IMG/VR virus record: IMGVR_UViG_3300036781_000312
Location: 1 to 53,988 of that record
Direction: 5' to 3' (one strand)
Length of the DNA: 53,988 nt
Source of the DNA: a virus
Made by a program: the position numbers and the translations under genes. How positions within the stretch are numbered: position 1 is the stretch's first letter; every line of letters begins with the position of its first letter. Positions 53,988 to 53,988 of the stretch are shown in pieces. The notes beneath the pieces are model-generated. The model did not search any database. It was not told the origin of the DNA and was given only the letters and a program-made list of their open reading frames with translations.

Positions 53988-53988
53988 C

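Noticed and set aside
1-53988. tRNA genes, insertion sequences, CRISPR arrays
   Set aside because: None seen: no transposase motif, no spaced repeats of CRISPR type and no recognisable cloverleaf in the intergenic stretches examined.

Overview
The window is an essentially complete, roughly 53.8 kb prophage with short host flanks. A 22-bp core (13-34 and 53769-53790) bounds it, and four copies of a TGTCTAAYAC arm-type site lie just inside the two ends. Base composition is GC-rich, genes overlap heavily (ATGA/GTGA junctions), and the gene families are those common in Burkholderiales prophages, so a betaproteobacterial host is the best guess. This is inferred from style, not from a host marker gene. 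No tRNA, rRNA, insertion sequence or CRISPR array was seen. The virion genes predict a myovirus: a P22-like coat protein and DUF4055-type portal combined with a contractile tail (sheath, tube, frameshifted assembly chaperone, tape measure, gpV/gp25/J/I-type baseplate).

Layout. (1) 73-13743, leftward early operon from PL: small genes, HNH, an annealing-protein candidate, YqaJ nuclease, KTSC, DUF1367, RdgC, a MazG-like protein, a large repeat-bearing cytosine methylase, zinc-binding small proteins, an HhH DNA glycosylase, DUF4224 and a tyrosine integrase. (2) 13838-15399, immunity region: a CI/LexA-type repressor, a lipoprotein and a small membrane protein lie between two strong, mirror-image promoters (PL, PR) that carry the same 14-bp operators. 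(3) 15407-23225, rightward early operon: Cro-like protein, regulators, N6-adenine MTase-like protein, a Dam-like MTase broken by a G11 run, a DpdA-type 7-deazaguanine DNA transglycosylase, DUF1376 (O-like) and DnaC-like helicase loader with an iteron cluster, a PD-(D/E)XK nuclease and a possible late regulator. (4) 23288-28221, accessory region: leftward singletons (RHH protein, DUF932, radical SAM) and rightward genes (membrane proteins, ParB-like, Trm1-like methylase). (5) 28390-51845, late operon: terminase, head, tail, lysis. (6) 52041-53627, morons: methyltransferase, secreted nuclease, lipoprotein.

Three regulatory patterns tie the map together. A strong promoter at 25296 fires into a structured, terminated RNA of about 160 nt just before the late genes, as lambda pR' does. 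At least six further hairpin terminators sit between late genes, which implies processive antitermination. Five leftward genes share a leader module, a CTGGAA-loop hairpin with covarying stem followed by a GACAGGAG Shine-Dalgarno. I regard that module as the likeliest undescribed regulatory system here, with the G11-tract methylase and the late-region RNA close behind.
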